NCBI RefSeq assembly: GCF_030815095.1
Contig: NZ_JAUSWF010000001.1
Coordinates: 274,418-338,417 of the forward strand
Direction: 5' to 3'
DNA length: 64,000 bases
Source: Aedoeadaptatus ivorii
GTDB taxonomy: Bacteria; Bacillota; Clostridia; Tissierellales; Peptoniphilaceae
Below are positions 50,568-58,797 of the stretch, piece by piece. The notes beneath the pieces are model-generated. The model did not search any database. It was not told the origin of the DNA and saw only the letters and a program-made list of their open reading frames with translations. How positions within the stretch are numbered: position 1 is the first letter of the stretch; each line of letters starts with the position of its first letter. The position numbers were made by a program, and so were the translations under genes.

Positions 50568-50645
50568 TGGGGTGGATAGTGGGGATCGAACCCACGATCT
50601 CCAGGACCACAATCTGGCGCCTTAACCTGCTAGGCCATACCCACC
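50568..50645 (-). tRNA. tRNA-His (anticodon GTG)
   Basis: Acceptor GTGGGTA pairs with TATCCAC. An extra G at -1 (50645) faces discriminator C, the identity feature of tRNA-His. The anticodon loop TTGTGGT between CCAGA and CCTGG gives GUG. The CCA end is encoded. It has its own consensus promoter overlapping the end of rdgB. Confidence 0.96.
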
Positions 50646-50665
50646 GCAAAATTGACGATGGCTAT

Positions 50666-50694
50666 ATATTAACATCATTTTAAATCTGTGTCAA
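50666..50694 (-). promoter_or_regulatory. Promoter of the tRNA-His/tRNA-Leu unit
   Basis: Minus strand: TTGACA (50689-50694), 17-base spacer, TAATAT (50666-50671). The TGA stop of rdgB lies inside the -35 hexamer, the same arrangement as alr and ylxM. Confidence 0.8.
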
Positions 50695-51275
50695 ATCTTT
50701 TCTCCAATCTCCGATAAAGATTTTTTCAACGCATCCAAGGCGCGTCTTCTGTGGCTGCAGGCATTTTTTTCATCTGCCTGCATTTCGGCAAAGGTACGAT
50801 CGCTCCCTTCGGGAATAAAGAGGGCGTCGTAGCCGAAGCCGTCTTCTCCGCGCTCGCGCTCGGCGATTGTGCCATACACCGTCCCCTCGACGGTATAGAT
50901 GGTACCGTCTTTTTTCTTTACGGCGATTACGGTCGTAAAATGTGCGTCGCGGCACTGAGCGTCCTCCATCGCCCGAAGGAGTTTGGCGCGATTTTTTGCA
51001 TCATCGCCGTCTGCGCCGCTATATCGACTCGAATATACGCCCGGCGCGCCGTCCAACGCATCGACAAATAGACCCGTGTCGTCGCCGATGACCACCTCTC
51101 CCTCCAGGGGCTCCACTTTTTTTATGGCATTTGCTTCTAAACTATCCCCGTCTTCTACGACATATACGTCGCCGAAGCCCGCCTCGGTTTTGGATACAAT
51201 CTCCGCAACGGAACCCAGCATCTCTCTGATTTCCTGGAGTTTATGGCGATTGTCTGTGGACACGATAATTTTCAT
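50691..51275 (-). CDS. rdgB: dITP/XTP pyrophosphatase (RdgB/HAM1)
   Basis: Removes non-canonical purine NTPs such as dITP from the pool. The 194-residue protein has the N-terminal STDNRHKLQEIREML (usual S/T-x-N-x-x-K), VIGDDTGLFVDALDGAPGVYSSRYSG with the metal Asp pair, GEDGFGYDALFIPEG and the C-terminal SHRRRALDAL. It follows the amidase gene after a terminator, with GAGGAGAG as SD. Confidence 0.95.
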   Translation of the reverse strand: MKIIVSTDNRHKLQEIREMLGSVAEIVSKTEAGFGDVYVVEDGDSLEANAIKKVEPLEGEVVIGDDTGLFVDALDGAPGVYSSRYSGADGDDAKNRAKLLRAMEDAQCRDAHFTTVIAVKKKDGTIYTVEGTVYGTIAERERGEDGFGYDALFIPEGSDRTFAEMQADEKNACSHRRRALDALKKSLSEIGEKI

Positions 51276-51295
51276 GGTCTCTCCTCGTCTTCCAT

Positions 51296-51323
51296 AAAAA
51301 AGAGGAAGGCCTCCGCCTTCCCC
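51296..51323 (-). terminator. Terminator after the amidase gene
   Basis: Minus strand: GGGGAAGGC and GCCTTCCTC arms (51315-51323 and 51302-51310, one G-U pair) followed by TTTTTT. The rdgB SD is about 15 bases further on. Confidence 0.8.
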
Positions 51324-52531
51324 TATAGGTATTTTCTGTCGTAGCTTTCTATTCCCTTGGTAATCCCTCTGGCGAGTTTGTCGAGATAAGAATCCTGTTT
51401 GATTTTGCTCATTTCAGAGGGGTTGGACATAAATCCGCCTTCGATCAGCGCAGCGGTCATCTCGGTCTTTCTGAGCACCGCGAGGTCGGGACGATTCTTA
51501 ATGCCCCGACTGTGCGCGCCGGTCTCGGACAAGACGGCATTCAATACCTCTCTGGCGAGACGCGTTTGGTCTCCATCGTCCTTCTTGGCAGCCACATCGT
51601 CTTCCGAAGCGTAGAGGACTTCGATGCCGTATGCCTTACTGCTTCCTGCGGAATTAAAGTGGATGCTCATAAATATATCCGCATTTGCGTCATTTGCCAT
51701 ATTCGCCCGGTCGTAGAGCTTGATAAACTCGTCGCGGGTACGCGTCATAATGACATTATAGCCTTTCTGGCGCAAAAGGGCTTCTACCTTTTTAGAAAGT
51801 CGCATATTCAGTGCTTTTTCCGTGGTGCCGTCTACGCCGACCGCGCCGCTGTCGCTGCCGCCGTGACCGGGGTCTAAGACGACCGTAACTTTTCCGTTAC
51901 CGCCTTTTCCCGGTACTGCATTGGGCACAGCCGTATCGACCGGCGGTGCCGTAGGCTCCGTCGCATCGGGCTGCGGCAAGGGCTCGGGCTCAGGTGCAGG
52001 TGCGGGCGCCGGTTCCGGTGCCGGCGCCTGTACGGCCCCGTTGGAAATGCCGGCGAGTCTTTTTCCCTGATCCCATTGCACGTCGAATCCTAGAGATTCC
52101 GAAAGAAAACGCAGGGGCACCATGGTCTTGCAGGCGCCGCCTTTTTGTACGTATTCCACCAAACGCGGAACGGAGTTTTTATCCAAATTTGTCTTCTGTC
52201 CGTTTACATATACGACAGAACTGTTGATTTTCAGTTTTACGTCTTTGTCTTGCATGCGAATGGTCGCAGATTTGGAATTCTGGTCCCACTCCACATTGGC
52301 GCCCATCAACTCGGTGAGTTCGCGAATGGGCACGAACGTCCGGTTTACATCTACATAAGGTTCAAAGGAACAGTACAGATTAAACCCGTTGACTTCTACA
52401 CTTGCCGTCGTCACTTGGCGCTTTTGGCCGTTGGACTTTATCAGAATTTTTGTGCCCATGGCATTTGCCGCGTTGGTGAATCCGAACAGGAGCACCATCA
52501 CCACTACCAGGCTTGTGAAAAATCGTTTCAA
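51323..52531 (-). CDS. Secreted N-acetylmuramoyl-L-alanine amidase with copper-amine-oxidase-like domain
   Basis: A 402-residue exported cell-wall hydrolase. It has a signal peptide (MKRFFTSLVVVMVLLFGFTNAANA), a two-part copper-amine-oxidase-like beta domain at about 30-165 (FVPIRELTELMGANVEWD, MVPLRFLSESLGFDVQWD), and a Pro/Ala/Glu linker at about 168-210. The amidase_3 domain follows with VVLDPGHGGSDSGAVG, ANADIFMSIHFNS and the catalytic Glu in ALIEGGFMSNP. It starts at TTG (52531), with GAGGAGG five bases upstream; no ATG fits. Single-gene unit with a strong promoter. Confidence 0.93.
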   Translation of the reverse strand: MKRFFTSLVVVMVLLFGFTNAANAMGTKILIKSNGQKRQVTTASVEVNGFNLYCSFEPYVDVNRTFVPIRELTELMGANVEWDQNSKSATIRMQDKDVKLKINSSVVYVNGQKTNLDKNSVPRLVEYVQKGGACKTMVPLRFLSESLGFDVQWDQGKRLAGISNGAVQAPAPEPAPAPAPEPEPLPQPDATEPTAPPVDTAVPNAVPGKGGNGKVTVVLDPGHGGSDSGAVGVDGTTEKALNMRLSKKVEALLRQKGYNVIMTRTRDEFIKLYDRANMANDANADIFMSIHFNSAGSSKAYGIEVLYASEDDVAAKKDDGDQTRLAREVLNAVLSETGAHSRGIKNRPDLAVLRKTEMTAALIEGGFMSNPSEMSKIKQDSYLDKLARGITKGIESYDRKYL

Positions 52532-52566
52532 GAGAACCTCCTCGTATGTAACACTTTGTCACTACA

Positions 52567-52595
52567 ATTATGAGTTTGATTCTCCGAATTGTCAA
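52567..52595 (-). promoter_or_regulatory. Promoter of the amidase gene
   Basis: Minus strand: TTGACA (52590-52595), 17-base spacer, CATAAT (52567-52572), about 35 bases before the TTG start. It lies between the AIR-synthase-like gene and the amidase. Confidence 0.8.
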
Positions 52596-52616
52596 TCTTT
52601 CCTAGGATTTGTAACT

Positions 52617-53624
52617 TTATTGTAATTCTGCGAGGGCACTATATAGAGCATCGGCGCCCGGCGGATCGATGGGGGTACGATCGCCTTGATCCGTATAGAC
52701 AATGCCTTCCTCGTCGGTAATCACGCCGATCTGTGTAAAGGGAATGCCGCGCTGTAAGAGTTCGTCGTGCATGGGCTCGAAATCGTCTGGGTTCATAATG
52801 ACAATCATGGAGCCGGAGGAGATAAGCCGATAAATATTAATATCGGTCGATTCTTCGATCGCCCGCGTCGCCGGATGTACGGGGATCTTGGATTTTTGGA
52901 TTTCCATGCCCTTACCCACGGCGACCGCACTTTCCCAGAGGGCGCCCTCTACGCCGCCTTCGGTGATATCGTGCATATATCCGATGCGAAAGTGGGCGGC
53001 GACTTCGCCTTCGGTCTGTACGCTGAGGTCGTCTACGAGTTCCGCCCCCCGCCGGATCAAGTCGGATCCCAAAATATGTAAGGCATCGGCGCGGTCGTGA
53101 CAGAGTATTGCCGTGCCTTCAAGCCCGGCATATTTGCTCATGCACACGAGGTCGCCCGCCTCGATCCGATCCGGCTCGGGGAGATCTTCTTCCCGCACCC
53201 TGCCGATCACGGTAGAGATCATAATGGGTTGATTCACCGTATCAGTGATCTCCGTATGGCCGCCGATAATGTCCATATGCACTTCGTCGCAGGCGCTTCT
53301 CGCATCGTTCATGATTTTTTCGATGTCGCTGTCCTTGGTACCCAGCGGCAACAAGAGGGTCAAAAGCACGCCCACCGCGTCGGCGGATTTTGTGGAAACG
53401 TCGTTGACGCTGACGTGGATCGCGAGTTTTCCCAAATTTTCTACCGCACCGGTGATGGGATCGCTGCTCAATACCGCGAGATCCCCGCCCAAATCCAACA
53501 CCGCCGTGTCTTCTCCCACTGACGAGCCGACGAGGACTTCTTCCCGTTTTTCTTCGATCTTAGAGAGGACCAGATTCTCGAGTTCCGCATTGGGGAGTTT
53601 CCCCGGTTCCGAATAAATTTTCAT
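52617..53624 (-). CDS. AIR synthase-related (HypE/PurM-fold) protein
   Basis: A 335-residue protein with the PurM/HypE fold: GSSVGEDTAVLDLGGDLAVLSSDPITG, HVSVNDVSTKSADAVGVLLTLLLP, DIIGGHTEITDTV and MHDITEGGVEGALWE. These are the nucleotide-binding motifs of the superfamily. It lacks the C-terminal cysteine of true HypE, and no hydrogenase maturation genes are nearby, so it is not a standard HypE. Role unknown. It follows the pilus genes by 12 bases and would be co-transcribed. Confidence 0.82.
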   Translation of the reverse strand: MKIYSEPGKLPNAELENLVLSKIEEKREEVLVGSSVGEDTAVLDLGGDLAVLSSDPITGAVENLGKLAIHVSVNDVSTKSADAVGVLLTLLLPLGTKDSDIEKIMNDARSACDEVHMDIIGGHTEITDTVNQPIMISTVIGRVREEDLPEPDRIEAGDLVCMSKYAGLEGTAILCHDRADALHILGSDLIRRGAELVDDLSVQTEGEVAAHFRIGYMHDITEGGVEGALWESAVAVGKGMEIQKSKIPVHPATRAIEESTDINIYRLISSGSMIVIMNPDDFEPMHDELLQRGIPFTQIGVITDEEGIVYTDQGDRTPIDPPGADALYSALAELQ

Positions 53625-53636
53625 ACTTCACACTTC

Positions 53637-55097
53637 CTATATTTCTTCCATATCTTCTACTACGGACACATCGCCTTGTGCGTTTAAGGCTTCATTCTGC
53701 ATACCGCTCGCCGATTCTTCTCCTGAGGACGCCTCCGGCAAAACCATCAGCCGAAAATAAACCACATCTCCGACGCTAGCCGAAGGTTCTTTTGTCACTT
53801 TTCCGTCGAGATCCTGCTCCAATGTTTGTATCCACGGATCGATCAGCGTTTCGTCTTTGGTTTCGCCGGTGATCTCGATGGTTCCGTCACGAAATTCGAC
53901 GCCGGTTAGAATGACGTCTGCGGGCACCGATGCCTGAATAGTCTTGATCTGATTGCCCACATCGGCGGGCGTAGATGCGGCATTCGGCATCTGCTCGGCA
54001 ACCATCTGCTCTTCCTGCCTGCGATCGCTCTGGGCCGAAAGCGCGCGGTTCTCTTCTTTTAGCTTTTCCCCGTATAGGAAGGTACCCAAGAGAATGCAGA
54101 ATGCCAAGGCGACGGCAACCAGTGGGAGAATATATTTTTTGCTGGCGGCGGTATGTTTTTCCTTCCCTTGAAAGCGCATCAAGAGTTCCTTATGCGCAAG
54201 CCCCGCTGCGATTAAGTCGCCTAGCGGCAGCTGACGATACCGCCCTTCTTCCATGATAGCGCCGTAGATGCCGCTTTCTACCAAACTGCCGGTGACCAGC
54301 TCTACTTTGGAAGGAGAAAACCCGTTGCTCATGCGCTCGAGCAAGGCGAGGTTCCCGTAAAAAGCCGCCTCGGTCTGTTGGCAAAAACGTTCCCGGTCGA
54401 TCTCCGAAACCCGTTCTTCATAATTGTCCCGCAGAACGCGCGCCATTTCCGAAAACTCCAGTCCCTCATTCGTAAGCAGAGAAACCATCGCCTCATTTTG
54501 TTCCGTACGAGCGTAGTATCGATTTTCGTTGACATAATGAAAGCCCAAATGCCCGATGGCAATCGAGTACATGCGTCCCCCACCCAGATGGTGGCAAAAA
54601 TCCAGAGACAGCACACTCAAAGGCACGATCCCTTCAAAGGTCATATCACATCGTTTTGCCAGATCCCGATAGGCTTCGGTGATCGCTTTCGGCAAGATCG
54701 CTACCAATAAGTGGTGCACGCCTTCTGCTTCAATATAGTCTGTATAATCCAAATCGTATTCGTCCGGTTCCTGAACGAATAAATTCTCCCGCTCGTTTTC
54801 GATCAAAGACTCCACTTCTTCTGTCGACATCGACGGGATGTTTAGGGAGCGTACCACCGCCTGCGCGGTATTGACGATAAACAGACAGCGGTCTTTTTGG
54901 ATGCCTCGTTCCTCGAGGGCACGCTTTAGAATATATTGAAGCTGCGATGCGTCTTGAATGCGGCCGTCTTCGATGACGTGGACGGGAATGTCAACGGGTT
55001 CGAGTTCACCCGAGGGCGCATCGTCCTCCCAACGGCCGATATAGGCCGTACGGTCCTCGATATAGAGTACCGTCAGGTTTTTATTAAATAGTTTCAT
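53637..55097 (-). CDS. PilM-like protein fused to a PilN-like region
   Basis: A 486-residue protein. Residues 1 to about 310 follow the actin-like PilM pattern (N-terminal beta strands, SLNIPSMSTEEVESLIENE, a central MYSIAIGHLGFHYVNE strand-loop, and ELVTGSLVESGIYGAI). One TM helix spans about 327-348 (YILPLVAVALAFCILLGTFLY). A coiled coil at about 350-370 and a small domain at about 395-455 (VILTGVEFRDGTIEITGETKDETLIDPWIQTLEQ) come next and resemble PilN. In most type IV pilus systems these are separate genes. The C-terminus is acidic. It is preceded by pilD and a possible weak promoter. Confidence 0.75.
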   Translation of the reverse strand: MKLFNKNLTVLYIEDRTAYIGRWEDDAPSGELEPVDIPVHVIEDGRIQDASQLQYILKRALEERGIQKDRCLFIVNTAQAVVRSLNIPSMSTEEVESLIENERENLFVQEPDEYDLDYTDYIEAEGVHHLLVAILPKAITEAYRDLAKRCDMTFEGIVPLSVLSLDFCHHLGGGRMYSIAIGHLGFHYVNENRYYARTEQNEAMVSLLTNEGLEFSEMARVLRDNYEERVSEIDRERFCQQTEAAFYGNLALLERMSNGFSPSKVELVTGSLVESGIYGAIMEEGRYRQLPLGDLIAAGLAHKELLMRFQGKEKHTAASKKYILPLVAVALAFCILLGTFLYGEKLKEENRALSAQSDRRQEEQMVAEQMPNAASTPADVGNQIKTIQASVPADVILTGVEFRDGTIEITGETKDETLIDPWIQTLEQDLDGKVTKEPSASVGDVVYFRLMVLPEASSGEESASGMQNEALNAQGDVSVVEDMEEI

Positions 55098-55114
55098 AGC
55101 TTCCTCCTTAGAAT

Positions 55115-55120
55115 ATTATA
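55115..55120 (-). promoter_or_regulatory. Possible -10 element upstream of the pilM-pilN-like gene
   Basis: A perfect TATAAT on the minus strand lies in the 72-base gap before the gene, close to its SD (AAGGAGG). The -35 region is poor and a palindrome AGAAATTTCT is found there instead. Weak support for an internal promoter. Confidence 0.3.
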
Positions 55121-55169
55121 ACCCTCCCGGAAGAAATTTCTATGAAAAGCCGCCATTCCGAAGAAAAGT

Positions 55170-55877
55170 CTATACGATCCATAATCGCATTATAATAAAT
55201 CCCGCGAGCAAAAAGGGATACATCGCCACCGCCTCTTTTCGGCTTTTGCCCTGAAAAAGCAGCATCACGCCGTAGACCGCCGCCATAGAAAAGGATACCG
55301 TAAAGAATAAAAAGGCGAGATACACCCCGGGCAATAGGAGCGCCAAGGCCGCGGCGTAGTACGCATCGCCGTCGCCGACGCCTGCGGGAAACAAAAGTGT
55401 GAGCAGGCGAAATAACAAAAATATCGCAAGACCGCTCAAGGGGTATATTTCCCTTGCAAGGATTGCAAAAATGACGAGACTTCCGATTCCAAAAAAAAGA
55501 TCCAATGTGTATACGGCGCGGTATTCGGCGTCCTCTTGCGCCAAATACAAAAAATATACCGCCACCCCACCGCCTAAAAATCCCGTAGCGCCTATGCTGT
55601 AATGGGCTACGGCCGCAGAAAACAATACACCTGCCGCTATTTCTCCCACGAAATGGCGTAGCGGTATTCGGTAGCCGCAATCGCAACGCCCGAGGCGCAG
55701 CAGATACCCGAAAACGGGCACCAGAAAATACGGCGGAATCGCCCGGTGACATTTGTCACATCGACTGCGGGTAGATATCCAGTCGATCCCCGCCTCTCTG
55801 CGCTCGGCAAACAATGCGAGAAAGGAATATAGGGAAGCGCCCAAAAGAAAAATCGCCGTTTGAAGAAGGATCTGCAC
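55170..55877 (-). CDS. Prepilin peptidase (A24 family)
   Basis: A 235-residue membrane protease that cleaves and often N-methylates prepilins. The N-terminal cytoplasmic zinc-like motif has RCDKCHRAIPPY...GRCDCGYRIP (four cysteines, about residues 38-68). Several TM helices follow, along with the two active aspartates: one in the QEDAEYRAVYTLDL region and one in GVGDGDAYYAAAL, the GxGD motif. It starts four bases after the prepilin gene, its likely substrate. Confidence 0.9.
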   Translation of the reverse strand: MQILLQTAIFLLGASLYSFLALFAERREAGIDWISTRSRCDKCHRAIPPYFLVPVFGYLLRLGRCDCGYRIPLRHFVGEIAAGVLFSAAVAHYSIGATGFLGGGVAVYFLYLAQEDAEYRAVYTLDLFFGIGSLVIFAILAREIYPLSGLAIFLLFRLLTLLFPAGVGDGDAYYAAALALLLPGVYLAFLFFTVSFSMAAVYGVMLLFQGKSRKEAVAMYPFLLAGFIIMRLWIV

Positions 55878-55881
55878 GACT

Positions 55882-56247
55882 CTACTTTTCCGTATCCTCT
55901 ATGAGTTTGTCGCCTTCGACTTTGACCTTGCCCGGCTTCACTACGATTTTTCCATCATTTACGGTGACGGAAAATTCTTCGGCTTTTAATTCTTTTGCCG
56001 GTTTGGGCAACTTTTGATCTTCTAAATACGGTATCAATTTGTCCGCGCGGATCTCTTTGTCCTCCGGGTGATCGGTCGCATAGAGGATCGCCGCATTTTT
56101 GATCACGCGGACATTCGCATTGTGCGTAGATGCCTGGGCGCTCAGATTCGACTTTTGATACCGGGGAATGGCGATCGCAATCAGAAGTGCGAGGATAGCG
56201 ATGACGATAATCAACTCGATCAAGGTAAATGCCTGTTTCTTTTTCAT
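55882..56247 (-). CDS. Type IV prepilin (ComGC/PilA-like)
   Basis: A 121-residue prepilin. The short positive leader MKKKQA is followed by FTLIELIIVIAILALLIAIAIPRY, with the conserved Phe+1 and Glu+5; the residue before the cut is Ala instead of the usual Gly. The helix continues with a soluble part rich in Lys, Glu and Val, and no cysteine pair is present. In size it is nearer to ComGC-type pseudopilins than to long PilA. The ATG at 56247 has AGGAGGG. It is the only pilin gene in the window. Confidence 0.92.
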   Translation of the reverse strand: MKKKQAFTLIELIIVIAILALLIAIAIPRYQKSNLSAQASTHNANVRVIKNAAILYATDHPEDKEIRADKLIPYLEDQKLPKPAKELKAEEFSVTVNDGKIVVKPGKVKVEGDKLIEDTEK

Positions 56248-56257
56248 GGTTTCCCTC

Positions 56258-57448
56258 CTAAAAACTATTGACCATATCGAACATGGGTACGGCGACGGCA
56301 AAGACTATAAATCCGACGATGCACGCCATCATCAATATTATTGCGGGCTCTATGTAAACGGCAAATCTCCGCATGCGGTATTCTTGCCGGCTCTCTTCCA
56401 TTAAAATAAGGACATGCAACATCTCCGATAGTTTCGAGGACGCTTCCCCGATGGCGACAAATTCGGATACCTCCGCCGGAAAGAGCGACGCCTCTTTCAT
56501 GGCCGCAGACAATCTCTTCCCGGCGGTCAACTGCCTCGAAATTTCGGAAAGGCGGTCCCGTATATATACATCGACGGTGCTTTCTTCGGCATTTTTAAGA
56601 ATCGACAATACGTCCACGCCGCTATCCGCCTGCATCTTCATACTGCGCAAAAATCGCAGTATAAAGGGTTTTTGTGTAAAAATGACACACGGCGGAAAGT
56701 GGTAGAGCCATTTTCGAAATAGGAGTTTGGTTTTTTCGGCGGAAGCAAAAAGGAGAACGCCCAAACACAATAGAGCCATTGCCGCAATATAATAGCTTCC
56801 GTAGGACGCCATATGTTCGCTGATGCCCAACAAAAGGCGGGTTGCGGGCGGTAATACGGCGTTTTGGGATTGAAAGACTTCCAAAAATACGGGCAAGATG
56901 GCGGATAAGACGATGCGCAGGACGAAAATTGCCGTGACCAAGAGCACAGCCGGATACGCGAGGGCATTCAAGAGCCTTTTTTGCATTTCGCTCTCCTTAT
57001 GAAAATACGCGCCCAACTCGCGATACACCATGGAAAGCGTACCCGCCGTCTCTCCACTGCGGATCATGCCCGGTACAAAAGCGGGAAATCCGCCCGCTTC
57101 GGCAAAAGCGGCGGAAAGCATCGCGCCCTGTTGCAGACGCTCATAGATCGCCTGTAATTTTTCTTTCTTTCGGCCGCGGGACTGATTCGCCATCAATCCA
57201 AATACCGCCCCTACATCCATGCCGCCTTCGGTCATATAGGAAAGTTTCAGAAAAAATACTGACAAATCTTCGGCCGAAAACTTTCGATTTGCGAGCAAAT
57301 CTCGCTTCCAGATCGATTGCGTCTTCAATGTGACGATGCGGAAACCTCGGTCTCTGAGCCGTTGTTCCGCCGCCGATGGATTTTCTGCCTCGATCTTTCC
57401 ATCGAGCAATACCATATCCTCGTCGTATACCTTATATTCAAAAATCAT
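56258..57448 (-). CDS. Type IV pilus/competence platform protein (GspF/PilC/ComGB family)
   Basis: A 396-residue inner-membrane platform protein with two GspF repeats (about 65-190 and 265-390). The first shows LSYMTEGGMDVGAVFGLMA, the second MKMQADSGVDVLSILKNAEE. TM helices lie near 168-190, 218-240 and 370-392. The N-terminal YKVYDEDMVLLDGKIEAENPSAAEQRLRDRGF is the usual PilC start. It follows the ATPase by eight bases and precedes the prepilin. Confidence 0.92.
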   Translation of the reverse strand: MIFEYKVYDEDMVLLDGKIEAENPSAAEQRLRDRGFRIVTLKTQSIWKRDLLANRKFSAEDLSVFFLKLSYMTEGGMDVGAVFGLMANQSRGRKKEKLQAIYERLQQGAMLSAAFAEAGGFPAFVPGMIRSGETAGTLSMVYRELGAYFHKESEMQKRLLNALAYPAVLLVTAIFVLRIVLSAILPVFLEVFQSQNAVLPPATRLLLGISEHMASYGSYYIAAMALLCLGVLLFASAEKTKLLFRKWLYHFPPCVIFTQKPFILRFLRSMKMQADSGVDVLSILKNAEESTVDVYIRDRLSEISRQLTAGKRLSAAMKEASLFPAEVSEFVAIGEASSKLSEMLHVLILMEESRQEYRMRRFAVYIEPAIILMMACIVGFIVFAVAVPMFDMVNSF

Positions 57449-57456
57449 ACCGGCTC

Positions 57457-58797
57457 CTAAAGGGTCATCGTGGTGCGATACGCTTCTTCTATGTCGATTG
57501 TGCCATTTTGGATTTTTCTTCGTAGCGCTTCTTTCAGAGAAAGCATGCCCCGTTCTATGGCATAGGCGCGAATTTCGTCGATATCGGCATCCGCGGCGAT
57601 GCGGCGCCGCATCCCATCATCCACGGTCAAAATTTCAAAAACCGCTTCTCTGCCGGCGTATCCGTTTCGACAACGCTCGCAACCGACGGCGCGATAGTGG
57701 ATGCCGTCGACTTGAAAAAACGCATCTTTTCGATCGTCTTCGGTCTTGCAATAAGGACAAAGGGTCCGCACCAAGCGCTGAGAGAGGATGCCGATCACGC
57801 CGGCGGAAATCATATACGCGGGAATCCCCATATCTCGAAGGCGTAACACCGCGGCGGGCGAATCGGTGGTATGCAAGGTCGAAAAGATCAAGTGTCCGGT
57901 AATGGAGGCGCGCAGAGCGATTTCCGCCGTTTCCCTTGAGCGAATTTCTCCCACCATAATCACTTCCGGATCCTGCCTTAGGATCGATTCCAAGCCCGAT
58001 GTAAAGGTGACATCGGCTTTTTCGTTGACCTGCATCTGATTGATTCCTTCGATCGCGTATTCGACGGGGTCTTCTATGGTGACGATATTTCGATCCGGCT
58101 GATTGAGCCGCTGTATGAAGGTATACAGCGTAGATGTCTTTCCGCAGCCCGTCGGCCCGCACAAAAGAATCAACCCCTGCGGCTGGCGCAAAAGCGCATC
58201 CGTCGTGCGCAGGTTTTCGCCCTCGAGACCGATTCCCACGGGTGTGTAGTCCATCCCTTCGGGATCCAAAATGCGCAGCACCAATTTTTCCCTGCCGCCG
58301 ACGGGTATGGCGGAGACGCGCACATCGATTTTTCTGCCGTCCCGCTCAAACGAAAATCTCCCGTCCTGCGGTCTCCTCCGCTCGCCGATATCCATGGCAG
58401 CGAGAATCTTTAGGCGGGTCGCGAAACCGGAGTACAGCGCATCCGGATACGTTCCGTACACAAAAAGAGTGCCCTCCCGACGCATGCGAACCCGCCAATT
58501 CTCTTTTTGGGGTTCGACATGCACGTCGGAACAGCACTCTTTTACGGCATCGTCCAGAATGGCATTGGTCATCGATACGGCATCGTCGTTTTGCCGTCGT
58601 CCGCCCGATTCGGGCGTTTTGGAAGACATATCGGAAATTTTCTCGAGTATAACCTTTCGACGAATCACAAAAGAGAGGTCGTCGCGAAGCTCGGGAGAAG
58701 GCTCCTTTGCTTCGAAAACGAACCCGTCTTCGCGTTCACCGATGAAATTTACCCGAAATCTCTTGCAGATCGCATCGAGATCACGCTTCGTTTCCAT
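57457..58797 (-). CDS. Type IV pilus assembly ATPase (GspE/PilB/ComGA family)
   Basis: A 446-residue hexameric ATPase. The N-terminal domain is short, as in ComGA. Then come DVHVEPQKENWRVRMRREG, the Walker A GPTGCGKTSTLYTFI (near residue 225), the Asp box TIEDPVEYAIEGINQMQVN, Walker B VIMVGEIRSRETAEIALRASITGHLIFSTLHT, and the zinc tetracysteine CPYC...CERC near 375-400. The ATG at 58797 has GGGAGGG. It overlaps topA by 17 bases. No separate retraction ATPase PilT is in the window. Confidence 0.93.
   Translation of the reverse strand: METKRDLDAICKRFRVNFIGEREDGFVFEAKEPSPELRDDLSFVIRRKVILEKISDMSSKTPESGGRRQNDDAVSMTNAILDDAVKECCSDVHVEPQKENWRVRMRREGTLFVYGTYPDALYSGFATRLKILAAMDIGERRRPQDGRFSFERDGRKIDVRVSAIPVGGREKLVLRILDPEGMDYTPVGIGLEGENLRTTDALLRQPQGLILLCGPTGCGKTSTLYTFIQRLNQPDRNIVTIEDPVEYAIEGINQMQVNEKADVTFTSGLESILRQDPEVIMVGEIRSRETAEIALRASITGHLIFSTLHTTDSPAAVLRLRDMGIPAYMISAGVIGILSQRLVRTLCPYCKTEDDRKDAFFQVDGIHYRAVGCERCRNGYAGREAVFEILTVDDGMRRRIAADADIDEIRAYAIERGMLSLKEALRRKIQNGTIDIEEAYRTTMTL

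Noticed and set aside
50425..50649. A 74-residue open frame on the minus strand
   Set aside because: It is a chance frame across tRNA-Leu and tRNA-His, both of which fold properly.
55108..55752. A 214-residue Arg-rich frame on the minus strand
   Set aside because: Alternative frame of the prepilin peptidase gene; the peptidase frame has the four cysteines and the GxGD motif.
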